Shown here in pieces: positions 41,450 through 43,989 of a stretch of 43,989 nucleotides of DNA (the stretch's first letter is position 1; every line of letters starts with the position of its first letter). Both the position numbers and the translations under genes were made by a program. Under the pieces are notes generated by a model. That model was given only the letters and a program-made list of their open reading frames with translations, was not told where the DNA came from and did no database searches. Source of the stretch: Deltaproteobacteria bacterium (GTDB taxonomy: Bacteria; Desulfobacterota; GWC2-55-46; UBA9637). Location of the stretch: the NCBI GenBank assembly GCA_016219285.1, contig JACRNJ010000043.1, forward strand, positions 1 to 43,989, in the 5' to 3' direction.

Positions 41450-41809
41450 ATGATTTTTTCAGTTGGCGTAGATATTGCGAGCATCAAGCGGTTAAAAAAA
41501 TCTGTGTATAATAATGCCTTTCTTGACAGACTGCTTACTGATAACGAAAGACAATATGTCTTTACAAAAAGGCATTCGTACAGGCATATTGCAGGCAGAT
41601 TTGCTGCGAAAGAGGCTGTTATGAAGGCATTAGGCACAGGTTGGAGTAAAGAGATTGGGTGGAGGGATATTGAAATTATAAATACGCCTTCTGGCAGACC
41701 AATAGTGAAACTGTATTCAAACGCTGGTGTTATTACACTGGGGAAAAAGGTTTTTTTAAGTCTTGCTTATGCAAAGGATATTGCTTTGGCATTTGCCATT
41801 GTAGAATGA
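41450..41809 (+). CDS. acpS: Holo-[acyl-carrier-protein] synthase
   Basis: 119 residues, normal AcpS size. It moves 4'-phosphopantetheine from CoA to apo-ACP. The Mg-binding residues Asp8 (GVDIASIKR) and Glu55 (RFAAKEAVMKAL) are present. It ends with LSLAYAKDIALAFAIVE. The ATG lacks a strong site; GGTGG lies 7 bases upstream. It is convergent with the flavin oxidoreductase gene, 36 bases between stops. Confidence 0.95.
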   Translation: MIFSVGVDIASIKRLKKSVYNNAFLDRLLTDNERQYVFTKRHSYRHIAGRFAAKEAVMKALGTGWSKEIGWRDIEIINTPSGRPIVKLYSNAGVITLGKKVFLSLAYAKDIALAFAIVE

Positions 41810-41845
41810 TGCGGCGATGTTTCAGGGGCTTTAAAATCTCATTTG

Positions 41846-42700
41846 TCAAATAGCCTCCCTCAAATACCGTATGTCGCTTAATCTGAATACAGGCCCTTCC
41901 TGGCATACATACACGGAATTTATCTGGCAGTGGCCGCATTTACCAAGTCCGCATTTCATTTTTCTTTCCAACGATAAATAGATATCGTGGCCTGCAATCC
42001 TTTTATCTCCAAGGCTCATGAGCACATATTTATACATAACCGGCGGCCCGACCACTATTGCAACAGTCCTTGTTTCATCAATCTTTAGCGGCGGAAGAAG
42101 CGTTGTTACAACGCCTGTGTGCCCCTTCCACTCAGGGTGTGGTTTATCAATAGTAATACTACTATTTACATTGCCGGTTTGCTGCCATTGTGTCAACTCA
42201 TCTTTAAAAAGTATTTCTTCAGGGCTTTTCACGCCGTAGAGCAGGTTTATTCTGCCGTAAGATGGACGCTCGGCAAGAACAGCCTTTATCAAAGACCGCA
42301 TAGGCACAAGGCCTATGCCGCCTGCAATAAAGAGCAGGTCTTTGCCTTTCAGGTTTTCAATAGGAAAGGTTTTTCCATAAGGCCCTCTAATCCACAACCG
42401 GTCTCCTTGCATCAGGTTGTGCAGGGCGTTTGTAAGGTTGCCAACCGCCCTGACGCATATCTCGAACGTGTTATTTCTATCGGGCGGAGATGATATGGAT
42501 ATGGGCGCCTCGCCGTAGCCGGGAATGCAGAGCATGATAAACTGTCCTGGCGCATGGCCAAGAGATTTTTTATCTTCAAGGGCTATTTTAAATAGCCTTT
42601 CTTTTTCAGTGAGTCTTGAGACTCGTTCTATGCTTGCAAGCCTTGGCAGATGTGGCGATGGTATATCAGGAACGTTTGTTTGATTCTTCGATAAGCTCAT
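41846..42700 (-). CDS. FAD/NAD(P)-binding oxidoreductase, hydrogenase gamma / AsrB type
   Basis: 284 residues. FAD-binding barrel (about 20-110, FIMLCIPGYGEAPISISS), NAD-binding domain (DLLFIAGGIGLVPMRSLI), and a C-terminal [2Fe-2S] site, KCGLGKCGHCQI...VCQEGPVF (four cysteines, spacing 4, 2 and 8). This is the layout of sulfhydrogenase gamma, AsrB and PyrK-like proteins, which pass electrons between NAD(P)H and iron-sulfur partners. Its start lies 35 bases inside the preceding gene, so the two are co-translated. Hydrogenase delta/alpha or AsrC subunits are not downstream. Confidence 0.88.
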   Translation of the reverse strand: MSLSKNQTNVPDIPSPHLPRLASIERVSRLTEKERLFKIALEDKKSLGHAPGQFIMLCIPGYGEAPISISSPPDRNNTFEICVRAVGNLTNALHNLMQGDRLWIRGPYGKTFPIENLKGKDLLFIAGGIGLVPMRSLIKAVLAERPSYGRINLLYGVKSPEEILFKDELTQWQQTGNVNSSITIDKPHPEWKGHTGVVTTLLPPLKIDETRTVAIVVGPPVMYKYVLMSLGDKRIAGHDIYLSLERKMKCGLGKCGHCQINSVYVCQEGPVFRLSDIRYLREAI

Positions 42701-43769
42701 TGGTTACCTCAACGATATTGATATTGACCAGACATGTCCTGCTGCACCTGCCGCAGCCAACGCAAAACAACCCTCCAAATTTATCCACCTGATACTGAAA
42801 CTTTCTATTAAATCTGTGTCTGAGCCTTTCCCCCCTTGTTTTTCTGAAATTATGGCCTCCTGCAACCTTTGCAAAGTCCTCCAAGAGGCATGCATCCCAC
42901 ACCCGGTACCTTTCTCCCTCTGTTAGATTGGCTTGGATATTATCTCTTACGTCAAAGCAGTAACATGTTGGGCACACATTATTGCATGAGCCGCATCCAT
43001 AACAAATCTTGCCAATCTTTTCCCATACAGGGCTGTTATAGCTGCCTGAATAGATAAGAGGCAGACTGGATGGCTCTGCATTTATTGATTTTGTAAATAA
43101 TTCGGCCTTTTTGTTTTTGGATTCGGCAATTTTTCTAATCTCTTTAACTGTTGTCTTTCTGGTTTTTGTGTGCTTGCGAAGCAGCTCTTTACCTCTTTGT
43201 GTTCCTATCTCCACTAAAAACCCAGCGCTCATATCTTGGCCCAAGTTGGCAGGTTTTCTATCTGAATTTATTCTATTACTTTTTCCGTTTGGACTTATCA
43301 GGGGGTGGAGAAAGAGGTCAAAACCTGAGTCCACAGTCATTGTATTTACACCCTTGCAAAAGCAGTATTTATCGGGGATACAGTCTATGCCTACAATAAC
43401 CGTCTTTTCTCTTCTTTTAATATAATTTATATCAGATGGTCTGTAAGAAAAAACCCTGTCAAGGAGCCTTATTGCATGGATATCGCAAGCATGGATGCCG
43501 AAGAGTATCTGATCATTTGCCTCTACGACAGATTCTATGCTTGGAGTTTCTCCGTTTTTAAACTTTAACAATGTTTCTTTGGGTGGGAATAAATACTGTT
43601 TTGGCGACAGGTGGGTTGGGGTGTGAAAAAGGTTTATATCTTTTTCTGAGGCAATCTCGCCATACAGCGGGAAACCGTCCTTCTTAATAGGGCCGTAGAC
43701 CTTAAATTCTTTTAACAGGCCTGTTAAAAAAGAGGCAATTCCTTTTTTAGAGAGGAATCTATATTCCAT
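42666..43769 (-). CDS. 4Fe-4S dicluster protein, hydrogenase beta / AsrA type
   Basis: 367 residues. Two ferredoxin-type clusters near the C-terminus: CYGCGSCNNVCPTCYC and CVGCGRCSRTC. The N-terminal part holds GIHACDIHAIRLLDRVF and DCIPDKYCFCKGV, typical of sulfhydrogenase beta and anaerobic sulfite reductase A. It accepts electrons from the flavin subunit encoded next. Residues about 153-180 (HPLISPNGKSNRINSDRKPA...) appear extra between GFDLFL and FLVEIGTQRG. An IS4-type element begins about 40-110 bases upstream of its ATG and may have displaced its promoter. Confidence 0.87.
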   Translation of the reverse strand: MEYRFLSKKGIASFLTGLLKEFKVYGPIKKDGFPLYGEIASEKDINLFHTPTHLSPKQYLFPPKETLLKFKNGETPSIESVVEANDQILFGIHACDIHAIRLLDRVFSYRPSDINYIKRREKTVIVGIDCIPDKYCFCKGVNTMTVDSGFDLFLHPLISPNGKSNRINSDRKPANLGQDMSAGFLVEIGTQRGKELLRKHTKTRKTTVKEIRKIAESKNKKAELFTKSINAEPSSLPLIYSGSYNSPVWEKIGKICYGCGSCNNVCPTCYCFDVRDNIQANLTEGERYRVWDACLLEDFAKVAGGHNFRKTRGERLRHRFNRKFQYQVDKFGGLFCVGCGRCSRTCLVNINIVEVTNELIEESNKRS

Positions 43770-43824
43770 ATAAGATAAAAGTTTCAGGTTTCAAGACACA
43801 TCTGTCCAAAATAAGTTTTTAAAA

Positions 43825-43884
43825 GGAAGCCTCATCAGGTAAGATATTCTTGAGTAGAAACAAAAAACCTGAGAGGAGGCTTCC
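43825..43884 (+). promoter_or_regulatory. Hairpin that buries the transposase ribosome site
   Basis: GGAAGCCTC (43825-43833) pairs with GAGGCTTCC (43876-43884), and TCAGGT (43835-43840) with ACCTGA (43867-43872). The GAGGAGG ribosome site (43873-43879) lies partly in the right arm and partly in the internal loop, 6 bases before the ATG. Read-through mRNA from outside the IS would fold and block translation; a start inside the loop would not. Confidence 0.7.
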
Positions 43885-43885
43885 C

Positions 43886-43989
43886 ATGACTAAGTTTAGC
43901 AGTATCTTTGGTCAGATTCTACAGATATTTTCAAGGAGTGAGTTTTATAGTGCGGTAAAGGAACTAAAGGCAGAGAAAGGCGCAAAGGG
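43886..43989 (+). mobile_element. IS4-type transposase, N-terminal end (partial, DUF4372)
   Basis: MTKFSSIFGQILQIFSRSEF then VKELKAEKGAKG: the DUF4372 segment that opens many IS4-family transposases ('F-x-Q-I-L-x-x-x-x-R-x-E-F-x-x-x-V-x-x-x-x-x-E-x-x-x-x-G'). It runs off the window. GAGGAGG lies 6 bases before the ATG. The left IS end is probably near 43795-43815, within 50 bases of the iron-sulfur gene start. Confidence 0.8.

Overview
The window is a gene-dense, AT-leaning bacterial chromosome segment of about 44 kb, bounded by pieces of two unrelated insertion sequences: an IS256-type transposase tail at the left edge and an IS4-type transposase head at the right edge. Gene content suggests a Gram-negative, probably anaerobic bacterium of Desulfobacterota/Nitrospirota character. 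The pointers are rplM-rpsI next to argC, a giant BcrA/HgdC-type CoA activase, system II (ResB/CcsA) cytochrome c maturation, an iron-sulfur plus flavin electron-transfer pair of hydrogenase/AsrAB type, a LarE with three cysteines, and DUF1844. The taxonomic call is inference from gene families; no rRNA gene is present and I recognised no tRNA gene.

Layout. 0-2.5 kb: argC and the rpsI/rplM ribosomal pair (minus strand). 2.5-7.3 kb: an accessory island with an AbrB/PIN toxin-antitoxin pair (toxin frameshifted), an HTH-fused N6-adenine methyltransferase facing a probable restriction enzyme (in-frame TGA), and an FAD dehydrogenase (in-frame TGA). 7.3-8.4 kb: a dense cluster of palindromes, an XRE regulator and a promoter region. 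8.4-17.3 kb: a small protein, a CheY-like receiver, an M29 aminopeptidase, a radical SAM protein, aspartase, a MATE exporter, an unknown membrane protein, SerRS and UbiX. 17.4-22.8 kb: a proteostasis block (degP, DUF1844, hsp20, clpB); hsp20 and clpB have matching promoter hexamers. 22.9-32.6 kb, plus strand: uvrC, comEC, a PP-loop thiouridylase-like gene, larE, mreB and mreC. 32.7-38.3 kb: a 1435-residue CoA-activase-like protein, rmuC and a cheW remnant. 38.4-43.8 kb: resB and ccsA, a small Cys-rich protein, acpS, and the flavin/iron-sulfur pair.

The most unusual content is not a gene but a layered population of short palindromic and tandem repeats. Most larger intergenic gaps carry them. 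(1) A MITE-like family ('A') with long terminal inverted repeats at 14.9-15.3, 20.0 and 30.0-30.4 kb, with a palindromic or partial form at 1.35, 18.9 and 41.35 kb. (2) An 81-83-bp family ('B') with 15-16-bp perfect terminal repeats at 8.0 and 30.2 kb. The 30.2 kb copy sits inside an A element whose uninterrupted counterpart at 15.06 kb gives an empty site. (3) A hairpin family ('C') whose stems vary but whose loop is nearly always 9 nt and often reads like ATGTTTCAA. (4) Heptamer or octamer arrays, often head-to-head. Several of these also lie in frame inside conserved enzymes (ArgC, the methyltransferase, ClpB, UvrC three times, the CoA activase several times), where they add peptide insertions and probably explain the unusual length of UvrC.

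All motif positions were read by eye. No database search, folding or alignment program was run.
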